From contig CAXBOS010000004.1 of NCBI GenBank assembly GCA_963977415.1, forward strand, positions 248,001-312,000: a stretch of DNA of 64,000 bases, read 5' to 3'. The stretch is from Croceimicrobium sp963977415 (GTDB taxonomy: Bacteria > Bacteroidota > Bacteroidia > Flavobacteriales > Schleiferiaceae). The position numbers and the translations under genes were made by a program. Under the pieces are notes generated by a model. That model was not told the DNA's origin, made no database searches, and saw only the letters and a list, made by a program, of their open reading frames with translations. Positions 43,856-52,539 of this stretch are shown piece by piece (position 1 is the stretch's first letter; each line of letters begins with the position of its first letter).

Positions 43856-44620
43856 ATGTCCAGCATAGGTAAAAATATAAAGAAGATAAGAGGTGTTAAA
43901 AGTCTGAATCAGAGTGATTTTGCTGACTTATTTAATCTAAAGCGTGCCAGTATAGGTGCTTATGAAGAAGGAAGAGCAGAGCCTAAATTATCTACTATCA
44001 TAGAAATAGCTAATCATTTTGGCATTTCTGTAGACGATTTGCTAAAGAAAGATCTGTCGGTAAATGATCTTTACCACTTTGATATCTTCCGTAAGGATTT
44101 GATAAAAGGCGCAAAACACAATTTAAGACCGAGTAAATTACCGCCTAGCCTGATTGGTGTACCTTTAATTACGCAACTTTTAAAGTTAGAGTATCTAGCA
44201 GATCGTGAGTCTTTGACTCAAATGGGGCAGCTAAGTTTACCTCTCTCGAAAGGGTTAAGTTACCGTGCCTTTGAATTGGCCGACAACAGTATGTTAGAGC
44301 AGGGTATGGGTTTTGGCGCTGGTGATATCGTAATCGCTTATAAAGAGTCTTCCTTTAATTTAAGTAAGACAGAGCAAGGGAAGATTTATCTTTTTGAAAC
44401 TGCTGAAGATTGGAAACTACGTCGTTTAAAAAGCCTTACAAAAGAGCTAATGAGTTTAAGTGCTATCTCTCGTGATTATTATGAAGAGGAGGTTTTATTA
44501 TCGGCGATAGTAGATTTATGGCAGGTAGATCGAGTGATAACTAAAAATATTAGCAGTGTAGGTGCTTTTCAGGAGCAAATCGATCTTCTGAAAAGTGAAA
44601 TCTTGAAGCTTTCAAAATAA
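43856..44620 (+). CDS. XRE-family regulator with S24/LexA-like C-terminal domain
   Basis: 254 residues. The HTH (about 5-65) is of XRE type (NQSDFADLFNLKRASIGAYEEGRAEPKLSTI). The C-terminal domain has the S24 pattern with Ser145-Met in LADNSMLEQGMGFGAGDIVIA, but the catalytic Lys position in DWKLRRLK appears to be Arg189, so self-cleavage may be lost. It would then be a dimerisation or ligand-sensing domain. The gene diverges from the PspA operon, which makes it the prime candidate for its regulator. The PLD gene follows after 9 bases. Confidence 0.85.
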   Translation: MSSIGKNIKKIRGVKSLNQSDFADLFNLKRASIGAYEEGRAEPKLSTIIEIANHFGISVDDLLKKDLSVNDLYHFDIFRKDLIKGAKHNLRPSKLPPSLIGVPLITQLLKLEYLADRESLTQMGQLSLPLSKGLSYRAFELADNSMLEQGMGFGAGDIVIAYKESSFNLSKTEQGKIYLFETAEDWKLRRLKSLTKELMSLSAISRDYYEEEVLLSAIVDLWQVDRVITKNISSVGAFQEQIDLLKSEILKLSK

Positions 44621-44629
44621 AAATGACTT

Positions 44630-45322
44630 ATGAATAATGAAATTGCCAAGCTTCTTGCGGAGATGGAGCGCTCGATAGAGGATCAATATTTATCGCGACA
44701 AGAAAGAAAGGATTTAAAGGCATTATTGAAAGAATTAAACTTTGATGATGCCAATAATTCATGGTTGCTCAGTAAATTTAGGGATTTAGCATTAGAAGCG
44801 AGCGCTAATACAGAATCGCAGCATCTTTTAAGTTGGTTTTATGAAGGAGCTAAATTGGTTTTAGGCTCAAAGGGAGAGAATAATGAAACTAAAGGTCGTG
44901 CTTATTTTAGTCCTGGCGACGCTTGTAGAGATGCGATATTATATCAACTTGCCAACGCGAAGACGTCGGTAGATATTTGCGTTTTCACCATTAGTGATGA
45001 CATTATTAGTGAGGCTATTTTGGCGGCGCATCAACGAGGATTACGAGTGCGGATTATTACCGATAATGATAAGGCCTTTGATATGGGCTCTGATATAGAT
45101 TATCTCCATGAAAAGGGAATCCCGCTACGAACGGATCACACGAAAGTGCATATGCACCACAAATTTGCCCTATTCGATAGTGCTTTTTTAATAACGGGCA
45201 GTTACAATTGGACCCGTTCTGCGGCAAGCAGTAATTACGAAAACATTGTAGTTTTAGAAGATGCCAGTTTGATCCGCAGCTTTAAAAATGAGTTCGGTCG
45301 TTTGTGGACTAGCTTGGCTTAG
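44630..45322 (+). CDS. Phospholipase D-like protein with single HKD motif
   Basis: 230 residues. One HKD motif, HHKFALFD (His176 or His177, Lys178, Asp183), follows a PLD-type beta sheet (SVDICVFTISDDIISEAILAAHQRGLRVRIITDND). This is the Nuc/PLD6-like arrangement in which two chains form one active site. Family members act on phospholipids or nucleic acids, and the sequence does not decide between them. The N-terminal 80 residues are helical and unique. It shares a transcript with the XRE regulator and converges on folC with a 1-base gap. The position beside a membrane-stress operon makes a lipid substrate attractive, but this is inference. Confidence 0.85.
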   Translation: MNNEIAKLLAEMERSIEDQYLSRQERKDLKALLKELNFDDANNSWLLSKFRDLALEASANTESQHLLSWFYEGAKLVLGSKGENNETKGRAYFSPGDACRDAILYQLANAKTSVDICVFTISDDIISEAILAAHQRGLRVRIITDNDKAFDMGSDIDYLHEKGIPLRTDHTKVHMHHKFALFDSAFLITGSYNWTRSAASSNYENIVVLEDASLIRSFKNEFGRLWTSLA

Positions 45323-45323
45323 T

Positions 45324-46568
45324 TTAGATCTGGTCGATGGACTTTAAAAAATCGGCCACCACAAAGGTGCTTCCTCCCACAAAGATGAAATCGTCGGCAT
45401 GGGTGTTTTTTTGCGCTTGCTGATAAGCTTCCTCTACCGATGCGTAGCTCTTGCCCGCAAGGCCAAGCTTTAAGGCTTCTTGTTTTAAAACATCGGCATC
45501 TTTCGCTCGGGGAATGGAGGCCGCGCAGAAATAGTAAATAGCACTCTTGGGCAATAAACTCAAAATAGCCTGACTGTCCTTATCGCCCACCATGCCCCAA
45601 ACCATATGAAGTTGACGGAAGCTATTGCTTTTAATTTGGTCAATAAGTTCGCGTACTCCCGCTTCGTTATGGCCGGTGTCGCAGACGGTTAAAGGGTTTT
45701 CTTGAATAATGTCCCAACGACCACGTAAACCGGTAAGCTTGCTTACGGAGCTTAGTCCTTCTTGAATATGATCCTGTAGATTGAAACCTAATTTTTCAGC
45801 TAAGCGAATAACCATTAAAACGCCCAGCAAGTTTTTGGCTTGGTAGCGGCCTATTAGGTCGCTTTTATAGTTGCTTTGCTGATAAGTAATTTCTTCGAGT
45901 GCAAAATAAATTGGGGCGGATACTTCGAGTGCTTTGGCTTTAAATACTTCTTTGGTTTCCGCTTGAATCTCACTGATCACCACGGGTCTATTGGCTTTGA
46001 TAATACCAGCTTTTTCGCCCGCAATTTTTTCGAGGGTATCACCTAAAAACTCAGTATGATCGTAGCCAATATTGGTAATTAAACTGATAAGAGGGTCAAT
46101 AACATTGGTGCTATCCAAGCGACCACCCATGCCTACTTCAATAATGGCAATGTCTACTTTTTCTTCGCGGAAATGATGAAAAGCTTGGCCAACAGTCATT
46201 TCAAAGAAGCTCAGACCTAGTTGACTAAAGCTATCTTTATAGCGATCTACAAAATCACAAACTTTTTCTTGGGCAATGCACTCGCCGTTAATACGAATGC
46301 GTTCTCGGAAATCTACTAAATGGGGTGAAGTATAAAGTCCGGTTTTATATCCAGCTGCCTGAAAAATGGCGGCCAACATATGCGAAGAAGAGCCTTTGCC
46401 ATTGGTGCCCGCCACGTGTATGCTTTTAAAAGAATTTTGCGGTTCCTCTAAAAGTTTCATTAAGGCGATGGTATTGTTTAGGTCGGCTTTGTAAGCCACT
46501 TTGCCCACGCGTTGATACATGGGTAATTGCTGAAACAACCAGTCCAGCGTTTCCTGATAGCGACTCAA
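45324..46568 (-). CDS. folC: Folylpolyglutamate / dihydrofolate synthase
   Basis: Adds glutamate to folates, and in many bacteria also makes dihydrofolate from dihydropteroate. It is a Mur-ligase-fold enzyme of 414 residues with P-loop GTNGKGSSS (from residue 54), IIEVGMGGRLDSTN and DTGHNEAGV, all FolC signatures. It overlaps the TonB-like gene start-to-stop by 4 bases, so it is co-transcribed with the tonB-exbD-exbB set above it. Confidence 0.94.
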   Translation of the reverse strand: MSRYQETLDWLFQQLPMYQRVGKVAYKADLNNTIALMKLLEEPQNSFKSIHVAGTNGKGSSSHMLAAIFQAAGYKTGLYTSPHLVDFRERIRINGECIAQEKVCDFVDRYKDSFSQLGLSFFEMTVGQAFHHFREEKVDIAIIEVGMGGRLDSTNVIDPLISLITNIGYDHTEFLGDTLEKIAGEKAGIIKANRPVVISEIQAETKEVFKAKALEVSAPIYFALEEITYQQSNYKSDLIGRYQAKNLLGVLMVIRLAEKLGFNLQDHIQEGLSSVSKLTGLRGRWDIIQENPLTVCDTGHNEAGVRELIDQIKSNSFRQLHMVWGMVGDKDSQAILSLLPKSAIYYFCAASIPRAKDADVLKQEALKLGLAGKSYASVEEAYQQAQKNTHADDFIFVGGSTFVVADFLKSIDQI

Positions 46569-47383
46569 GTTCTTTTGAAATTATAAACGATATAGCCAGA
46601 TTGTTGATCGGGGGCGCTGCCATCGGCTTCCCAAGTGGTTTGCATGGCGGCTTTTTTAGCTTGATCGTACAAGCAGCTACTGGTTGTAGTAGAGGCTGCG
46701 CCGCCTGGGATTCTTTCGCCTGCAATGGCCCGCACAACTTTACCAGATTGGTTTACATAGATTTTCACTACCACACGACCTTCATCACTGCAAGGGTAAT
46801 TGGGTTTGGGTTTGGCTAAAGCGAGACGGTTACCAAGTAAATAGTTTCCGTCGCCATTTCCACCACCGCCGCCGTCGCCAATACGATTGCTAGAGCGCGG
46901 GTCGCCATTTTCTTTACCTTGATCGCCACCACCTTGAGTTACGCCCTCCCCACCAGATTGTGAGTTTTTGGTATTATCCAAAATACTTTGAAGGGCATTA
47001 GACGGTTTAGGGTCGGGCTTTTCAACAGGCTTTTCCTCTTGTGTTTCTGTGGGAGTATCTGTTTTTTCGGGCTTGTTTTCTTCTTTTTTAGTTTGGCTTT
47101 CCTCGCTGGCACTGATACTAGGCGCATCTTGCCAATCTTGGGTTTTCACACTTTCTTCCGCATTGGAAGTACTGCTAACGCTGCTAGGACTTTCCTTGCT
47201 AACTACAGCTTCTTCGCCAAAGCCATCTTCGGCATAACCGAAATTAATAAGCACGCCCGCTTCAGGTTTAGGATCGTAATAGCTAAGGCCTAAGAAAAGA
47301 AATAAGACAAAGAGGATGCTATGGAAAATTAGGGTTCCAATTAGTCCGTTGCGTTGATCTTTATCTTTAAAGTAGCTTTTCAT
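46565..47383 (-). CDS. tonB: TonB-family energy transducer (truncated type)
   Basis: 272 residues. One membrane helix near the N-terminus (about 15-36), a Pro/Glu/Lys-rich spacer, and a Gly-rich stretch (SGGEGVTQGGGDQG, GGGGGNGDGNYLL). A TonB-like C-terminal fold follows, with CSDEGRVVVKIYVNQSGKVVRA and a terminal YNFKRT. It carries proton-motive-force energy from ExbBD to outer-membrane receptors or another envelope target. It stops 1 base from exbD and overlaps folC by 4 bases. Confidence 0.85.
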   Translation of the reverse strand: MKSYFKDKDQRNGLIGTLIFHSILFVLFLFLGLSYYDPKPEAGVLINFGYAEDGFGEEAVVSKESPSSVSSTSNAEESVKTQDWQDAPSISASEESQTKKEENKPEKTDTPTETQEEKPVEKPDPKPSNALQSILDNTKNSQSGGEGVTQGGGDQGKENGDPRSSNRIGDGGGGGNGDGNYLLGNRLALAKPKPNYPCSDEGRVVVKIYVNQSGKVVRAIAGERIPGGAASTTTSSCLYDQAKKAAMQTTWEADGSAPDQQSGYIVYNFKRT

Positions 47384-47384
47384 C

Positions 47385-47777
47385 TTAACTAGGGTCTGTG
47401 GCCGCGATTATTTTTAATTTATTACGATAGGCAATGTCCATTACATCTACTACCATTTCGTAGGGTACGGCTCCGTCTGCGCGAAGCAATAATACGGCTT
47501 CGTCGATATCTTTGACCTGTCTTAGGATTTCATTTTGCAATTCATTGGAATTAACAATGGTATTGCCCACGGAAATTTGCTTGTCAGCAGATATGTTCAC
47601 TACTACATCTTTGCGCTTTACTGATTGTGCATCACTTTTGGGTAATACTAGGTCTAGCGCGCTGGTAGTCACTAAGGTAGATGCGATCATAAAGAAGATG
47701 AGTAATAGGAACACAATGTCCGTCATACTACTCATACTAAATTCGGCGCTTACCTTGCTTCGGCGATTCAAGTCCAT
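47385..47777 (-). CDS. exbD: ExbD/TolR family protein
   Basis: 130 residues with one membrane helix (TDIVFLLLIFFMIASTLV) bearing the conserved proton-path Asp at its start, followed by a periplasmic ExbD domain (VVVNISADKQISVGNTIV). It works with ExbB as a proton-driven motor for the TonB-like protein encoded directly downstream. One base separates it from exbB. Confidence 0.95.
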   Translation of the reverse strand: MDLNRRSKVSAEFSMSSMTDIVFLLLIFFMIASTLVTTSALDLVLPKSDAQSVKRKDVVVNISADKQISVGNTIVNSNELQNEILRQVKDIDEAVLLLRADGAVPYEMVVDVMDIAYRNKLKIIAATDPS

Positions 47778-47778
47778 A

Positions 47779-48477
47779 TTAAACGGGTTCGTTTAAAAGA
47801 TCGAGGAATTCCGTGGCGCGCACTTCCATATTGTAAATGGATTGATTCACCTTACTTACTAAAATATTGTAACCTAAATAGGCGATAATTCCCACCGCTA
47901 AGCCTGCAACGGTGGTGGTCATAGCGGTATAAATTCCTTCCGCTAACATTTCAATATCAATTTGTCCGCCCGCTGCTGCCATTTCGTGGAAGGCTAAAAT
48001 CATCCCGATTACGGTACCCAAGAAACCGATCATCGGAGCAGCTCCAGCGATGGTGGCTAGGGAAGGAAGGTTTTTTTCGAGGAGTGAAACTTCCAATTTG
48101 CCAGTATTTTCAATAGCGGTGCTAATATCTTTTAAAGGTTTGCCGATGCGTGAAACGCCTTTGGCAATCATACGTGCTGCGGGGGTGTTCTCAGATTGAC
48201 ATTGCGCTAAGGCAGAGTCGAGGCGGCCATTCATAACATTTTCTTTAATGTTATTCATAAAATTAAGATCCATTTTATTGGCTCGCTTAATCGCTCCCCA
48301 CCTTTCTATGAAAATGTATACTGCGATAATGGACAGGATAAAAAGCACGGTCATAATCAGGATTCCACCTGGTCCACCGCTGCTCACTAATTCCCAAACG
48401 CTTAAGGTTTTTTCAATGGGTTCTTCGCTTAAAGACTCTTCTGCCGGAAGGCTAATTTGAAGAAAAGGTACTTTCAT
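47779..48477 (-). CDS. exbB: ExbB/TolQ/MotA family proton channel
   Basis: 232 residues with three membrane helices: GGILIMTVLFILSIIAVYIF, TIAGAAPMIGFLGTVIGMILAF and TTTVAGLAVGIIAYLGYNIL. The TxxG-rich second and third helices are characteristic of MotA/TolQ/ExbB. First gene of the exbB-exbD-tonB-folC unit. The upstream spacer contains the nhaD terminator. Confidence 0.95.
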   Translation of the reverse strand: MKVPFLQISLPAEESLSEEPIEKTLSVWELVSSGGPGGILIMTVLFILSIIAVYIFIERWGAIKRANKMDLNFMNNIKENVMNGRLDSALAQCQSENTPAARMIAKGVSRIGKPLKDISTAIENTGKLEVSLLEKNLPSLATIAGAAPMIGFLGTVIGMILAFHEMAAAGGQIDIEMLAEGIYTAMTTTVAGLAVGIIAYLGYNILVSKVNQSIYNMEVRATEFLDLLNEPV

Positions 48478-48571
48478 AGATGTGCTTGTTAATGCCGTAA
48501 ATATAACGGCCTACAAAGCACCTACGTATGCAGGTTGCATAGAGAAATTAACAAATTAAAGTTTAAAGCTT

Positions 48572-48611
48572 AAAAATCCGCTTAAGCTGCTGATTTGCCT
48601 AAGCGGATTTT
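48572..48611 (-). terminator. Intrinsic terminator of nhaD
   Basis: AAAATCCGCTTA (48573-48584) pairs with TAAGCGGATTTT (48600-48611) around a 15-base loop. On the minus strand it ends in a U-run, 36 bases after the nhaD stop. Confidence 0.85.
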
Positions 48612-48646
48612 AGAATGTTTTTATAAATCGAACTTTAGCGTTCCCT

Positions 48647-50053
48647 TTATAAGTGGAAAATACTTTCTTGAATGATGTACACTCCGGCACCCGCTAAATA
48701 ACCAATTACGGCCAGAAGACTGATGCGACGAATATACCATCCAAAGGAGATGTTTTCTAATCCCATTACGGCAACACCAGCGGCAGACCCGATGATTAAA
48801 GCACTACCGCCAGTTCCAGCGCAGTAAGCGAGGAATTCCCAAAAAAGCCCATCTTGTGAAAACAAACCGCCTGCAGCAGCTTGAATATCATACATTCCCA
48901 TACTTGCGGCTACCAAGGGTACATTATCTACAATGGCTGAAAGAAGACCGATAATTAGACTCACCGCGTATACCCCAGTTTCGGTATCGGTACCAATACT
49001 ATCATCAAGGGTATTGGCTAATTCACCAAGTTGACCCGCTGATTGCAAACTGGCAACGGCCAATAAAATTCCTAAGAAAAATAATACACTGGCCGTATCT
49101 ACCTTGCGTAAAACCCCAATTACAGATAGGTTATAGCGTGCTTCACGATTTTTAGAGTGATGCATTAATTCGGTGATTAACCATAAAACACCTAAGCTCA
49201 TCATCATTCCCATGAAAGGAGGAAGGTGGGTGTAGGTTTTGAAAATTGGCACGAAAAGAAGCCCTAATACACCGGCTGTGAATACAATATTCCTTTCTCT
49301 TTCGGTGGTTGGGTTAATGAAATGTTCTTTACTGTTGGCACGCAAAGGACGTTTTACACTACCCTTCATTTTAAAGCTGAGAATAAAAAGAGGAATAAGA
49401 ATAGCGAAAAGCGATGGAATGATTAGTTTAATAATTACGGCCGAAGCGGTAATTTGTCCGCCAATCCAAAGCATAGTAGTGGTTACATCTCCAATAGGTG
49501 ACCAAGCGCCACCTGCATTGGCTGCGATTACCACCATCCCTGCAAAAAGCCAACGATCTTGCTGATCGTCGATAAGTTTTTTAAGTAAGGATACCATTAC
49601 AATAGAAGTAGTAAGATTATCCAAAGCAGCAGAGAAGAAGAAGGTAAGAATACAGATTATCCACATCAGCTTTAGGCGATTAGTGGTCTTAATGCGATTG
49701 GTAATTACGCTAAAGCCTTCGTGAGCATCGATAAGCTCAACAATAGTCATGGCGCCCATTAAGAAGAAAAGGATGGAGGCAATTTCCCCCAAATGTTCTA
49801 ATATTTGAAACTCGGTAACGTAATGTTGGGTGACTTCTAAGGGTGCGGTTATGCCTTTTTCGTCGGCAAACATCTGTAAAATGAAATGCGGTATGGTGTT
49901 AAAGTCTACAATTCCTTCGGCACCTAATACGTAAATAGCCCAGCAGAGTGTGCCCGTGATGAGGGCAGAAGCGGCTTTATCAACATGAATATTATGTTCT
50001 AAGGCAATTGCAAGATAACCTAAGACAAAAACCACAATCATTAAAGTGTACAT
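48647..50053 (-). CDS. nhaD: NhaD-type Na+/H+ antiporter
   Basis: 468-residue inner-membrane protein with about 12 helices. Family-like motifs include the first helix MYTLMIVVFVLGYLAIALEH, FFSAALDNLTTSIVMVSLL, NAGGAWSPIGDVTTTMLWI and IVDNVPLVAASMGMY. Exports sodium in exchange for protons, useful in seawater. The amino-acid dehydrogenase gene starts 18 bases upstream and may share the transcript. Confidence 0.92.
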   Translation of the reverse strand: MYTLMIVVFVLGYLAIALEHNIHVDKAASALITGTLCWAIYVLGAEGIVDFNTIPHFILQMFADEKGITAPLEVTQHYVTEFQILEHLGEIASILFFLMGAMTIVELIDAHEGFSVITNRIKTTNRLKLMWIICILTFFFSAALDNLTTSIVMVSLLKKLIDDQQDRWLFAGMVVIAANAGGAWSPIGDVTTTMLWIGGQITASAVIIKLIIPSLFAILIPLFILSFKMKGSVKRPLRANSKEHFINPTTERERNIVFTAGVLGLLFVPIFKTYTHLPPFMGMMMSLGVLWLITELMHHSKNREARYNLSVIGVLRKVDTASVLFFLGILLAVASLQSAGQLGELANTLDDSIGTDTETGVYAVSLIIGLLSAIVDNVPLVAASMGMYDIQAAAGGLFSQDGLFWEFLAYCAGTGGSALIIGSAAGVAVMGLENISFGWYIRRISLLAVIGYLAGAGVYIIQESIFHL

Positions 50054-50071
50054 ACAAGAGTTTATTTGGGC

Positions 50072-51298
50072 TTAAACCAGTTGCTTTAAAGCAATTTCGT
50101 AAGCAGTTTTTGTAATTTCTAGTTTAGAGGATTTTAAGGCATAGGTGTTTTCTAAGGCCTTCTTAATAACCGTAGAGGTATCGTCAAAAATTGCTTGGTC
50201 GTTTAATTCTATTTCATCTTGCATTAGGTAGGCGAAAACGCGCGCCATGCCGCAGTTGGAAATGAAATCGGGAATACAGTTTACTTTTTGGTCGGCATAT
50301 TCGGCAATTGGCCCGTAAAAAATTTCATTATCGGCAAATGGCACATTGGCACCCGAAGAAATTACTTCCAGTCCATTATCAACCATTTCATCTAAATTGC
50401 TTTTGGAGATTAATCGAGAAGCGGCAGCAGGGATGAAAATTTCAGCACCAATGCTCCAAATTTTGTGATTGATTTTCTCGAAAGGAATAAGATTATCACT
50501 TACGAGGAAATTTCCTTCCCGTGCATTGTATAGGCTTACAATTTCTTCAAGACTAAAACCGGCTTCATTAATTAATCCACCAACACGGTCAATGATACCC
50601 ACAATTTTAGCACCTTCTTTAGCAAGGTAGAATGCTGCTGCTGAAGCCACATTTCCCCAACCTTGAATAATAACACGTTTATTTTTAAGCTCGCCGCCGT
50701 AAATGTTATAAAAGTGACGTACCGATTCTGCTGTACCATAACCCGTAATTAAATCGGCTACGGTATATTGATTGGTTTCACCGGGGGTAAGTTCAGCAGC
50801 TGCAACGGGAAGTAGAACACCCTTTTGGAGCTGTGCTATTTTTTGAGTTTTACTACTTTCGTTGGGTTGAAAGTGCCCTATTAAAACACCTTCTTGCGGA
50901 TGTTCAATTCCTAGTTCACGCGTAACAGGGATAACTTCATGGATCTCGTCTACGTTTAAATCACCACCAGTACCATAATAGTTCTTTAATAAGGGTTTTA
51001 CCGCCTTGTACCAGCGCTCTAAAACGCCCGCTTTACGCGGATCATTTGGATTGAAGTTTATGCCACTTTTGGCGCCTCCAATGGCTGGGCCAGCAACGGT
51101 AAACTTAATTTCCATGGTTTTAGCAAGACTGAGAACTTCGTGTTCATTAAGACCTTCACGCATACGGGTGCCGCCGCCAGCTGCTCCACCACGCAGAGAG
51201 TTTATAACCACCCAGCCTTCTGCGGTAGTTAAGCTATCGTGCCAGTGAAAAACAATTTCTGCTGCTTTTGCCTCGTATAATTTTAGTAAGTCCTTCAT
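50072..51298 (-). CDS. Glu/Leu/Phe/Val dehydrogenase family protein
   Basis: 408 residues from ATG 51298; a start at 51319 is possible but less typical. The catalytic Lys77 is in GPAIGGAKSGINFNP. GTGGDLNVDE and the NAD-binding GWGNVASAAAF motif of the Rossmann domain are clear. Such enzymes interconvert amino acid and 2-oxo acid with ammonia. The choice between glutamate and a branched-chain or aromatic substrate is not decided by sequence here. Confidence 0.88.
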   Translation of the reverse strand: MKDLLKLYEAKAAEIVFHWHDSLTTAEGWVVINSLRGGAAGGGTRMREGLNEHEVLSLAKTMEIKFTVAGPAIGGAKSGINFNPNDPRKAGVLERWYKAVKPLLKNYYGTGGDLNVDEIHEVIPVTRELGIEHPQEGVLIGHFQPNESSKTQKIAQLQKGVLLPVAAAELTPGETNQYTVADLITGYGTAESVRHFYNIYGGELKNKRVIIQGWGNVASAAAFYLAKEGAKIVGIIDRVGGLINEAGFSLEEIVSLYNAREGNFLVSDNLIPFEKINHKIWSIGAEIFIPAAASRLISKSNLDEMVDNGLEVISSGANVPFADNEIFYGPIAEYADQKVNCIPDFISNCGMARVFAYLMQDEIELNDQAIFDDTSTVIKKALENTYALKSSKLEITKTAYEIALKQLV

Positions 51299-51402
51299 GC
51301 TTTTTCTTAGTTGGCGCAAAAGTATAAAATCAAGAGGCTTTTATTACGCAATTGCTAAATAGAATCGCCATTATAATCCGAAATCCACAATTAAGCTTAT
51401 TT

Positions 51403-52485
51403 CTACTTGAAGCCAGGTTTAAAAATACGTCCACTGCAGTGATCTTTTCTGGCACCCGTTACAGAACTCAATACATTCACCTTGTTTTCCAAGGCGAGGA
51501 GACCAAGGTAGGCGAAAATAAGAGCTTCCTTGAAGTGTAATACTGCCTCAGGTGCCAGCGTTATTTTTTTACTGCTTAAAAAACGGATTCGGTCAATCAA
51601 ATGTTCATTCAGTCCGCCGCCGCCCGTGATAAGGCAGTTGTTTATATTGTTAAAAATTAAGCAATTGCTTATTTGTCGCGCACTGTGCTCGCTAAGGCTA
51701 GCGATGATTACTTCTAAGCTTAATTCTCTTTTTGCTATTAAGGGGAAAATTTCTTTTTGTACCCATTCTATACCTAAACTTTTAGGAGGGCTTTTTTGGT
51801 AGAAGTCCAAAGCATCTAATTCGGCTACTAAATCTTGATCAAAGGGGAAGGTGGCAGCAATTACACCGCCGTCATCGTAAGGTAGTCCGAGTTTTTGGCA
51901 GTAAAAATTGAGTGCAATATTTAAGGGACAAATGTCAAAAGCTATTCTTTGCCCATCTTGGTCAAAGGAAATATTAGCAAAGCCTCCCAAGTTTAAACAG
52001 GCTTGATGTTCGGCAAAAAGGTCTCTATCGCCAATGGGAACTAAGGGAGCACCTTGCCCGCCCATTATAACATCGTTGCTGCGGAAATCGGTGATAGTAG
52101 TAATGCTGGTAAAGGCGGCTATTTCTGGTCCACCGCCAAGCTGATAGGTGATGCCTTTATGCGGTTGATGAAACCAAGTGTGCCCATGGGAAGCAATAAA
52201 ATCGACCTCCAGCTGATGGTCATCAATAAACTTTTTGCTGGCTTGCGCGAGAAAGGTTCCATAGCTATGGTTAAGTTCCAATAGCGCTTCGGCAGATAGG
52301 TTTTTATACCGTAATTTTTCCTGCCAATCTTCAGAATAGGGGAGGGTAATTGCTTGATTGATTCTAAAATGCCAAGCTTCATCTTGCCAAAATTCTACAG
52401 CACAGATATCTAGCCCGTCTAAGGAAGTGCCAGACATTAAACCTAATGCTTTGTATAAATGCTTTCTATTAAATTTTTCGCTCAT
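51403..52485 (-). CDS. anmK: Anhydro-N-acetylmuramic acid kinase
   Basis: Phosphorylates and opens 1,6-anhydro-MurNAc recovered from peptidoglycan turnover. 360 residues; ATP-binding MSGTSLDG (17-24) and ITGGGGLNEHLIDRI fit AnmK. It lies divergent from the acyl-CoA dehydrogenase gene, whose -7 box is just before its ATG. It is one of three cell-wall-linked genes in this quarter of the window, with murF and gldJ. Confidence 0.93.
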   Translation of the reverse strand: MSEKFNRKHLYKALGLMSGTSLDGLDICAVEFWQDEAWHFRINQAITLPYSEDWQEKLRYKNLSAEALLELNHSYGTFLAQASKKFIDDHQLEVDFIASHGHTWFHQPHKGITYQLGGGPEIAAFTSITTITDFRSNDVIMGGQGAPLVPIGDRDLFAEHQACLNLGGFANISFDQDGQRIAFDICPLNIALNFYCQKLGLPYDDGGVIAATFPFDQDLVAELDALDFYQKSPPKSLGIEWVQKEIFPLIAKRELSLEVIIASLSEHSARQISNCLIFNNINNCLITGGGGLNEHLIDRIRFLSSKKITLAPEAVLHFKEALIFAYLGLLALENKVNVLSSVTGARKDHCSGRIFKPGFK

Positions 52486-52491
52486 AAAATG

Positions 52492-52499
52492 TACCTTTG
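52492..52499 (+). promoter_or_regulatory. -7 promoter box of the acyl-CoA dehydrogenase gene
   Basis: TACCTTTG is a perfect TAnnTTTG match 40 bases before the ATG. The -33 side is AT-rich without a clean TTTG. Confidence 0.6.
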
Positions 52500-52539
52500 C
52501 AGTCCTTTCAATAAGCTACAAGATTAACTAATATTTGTT

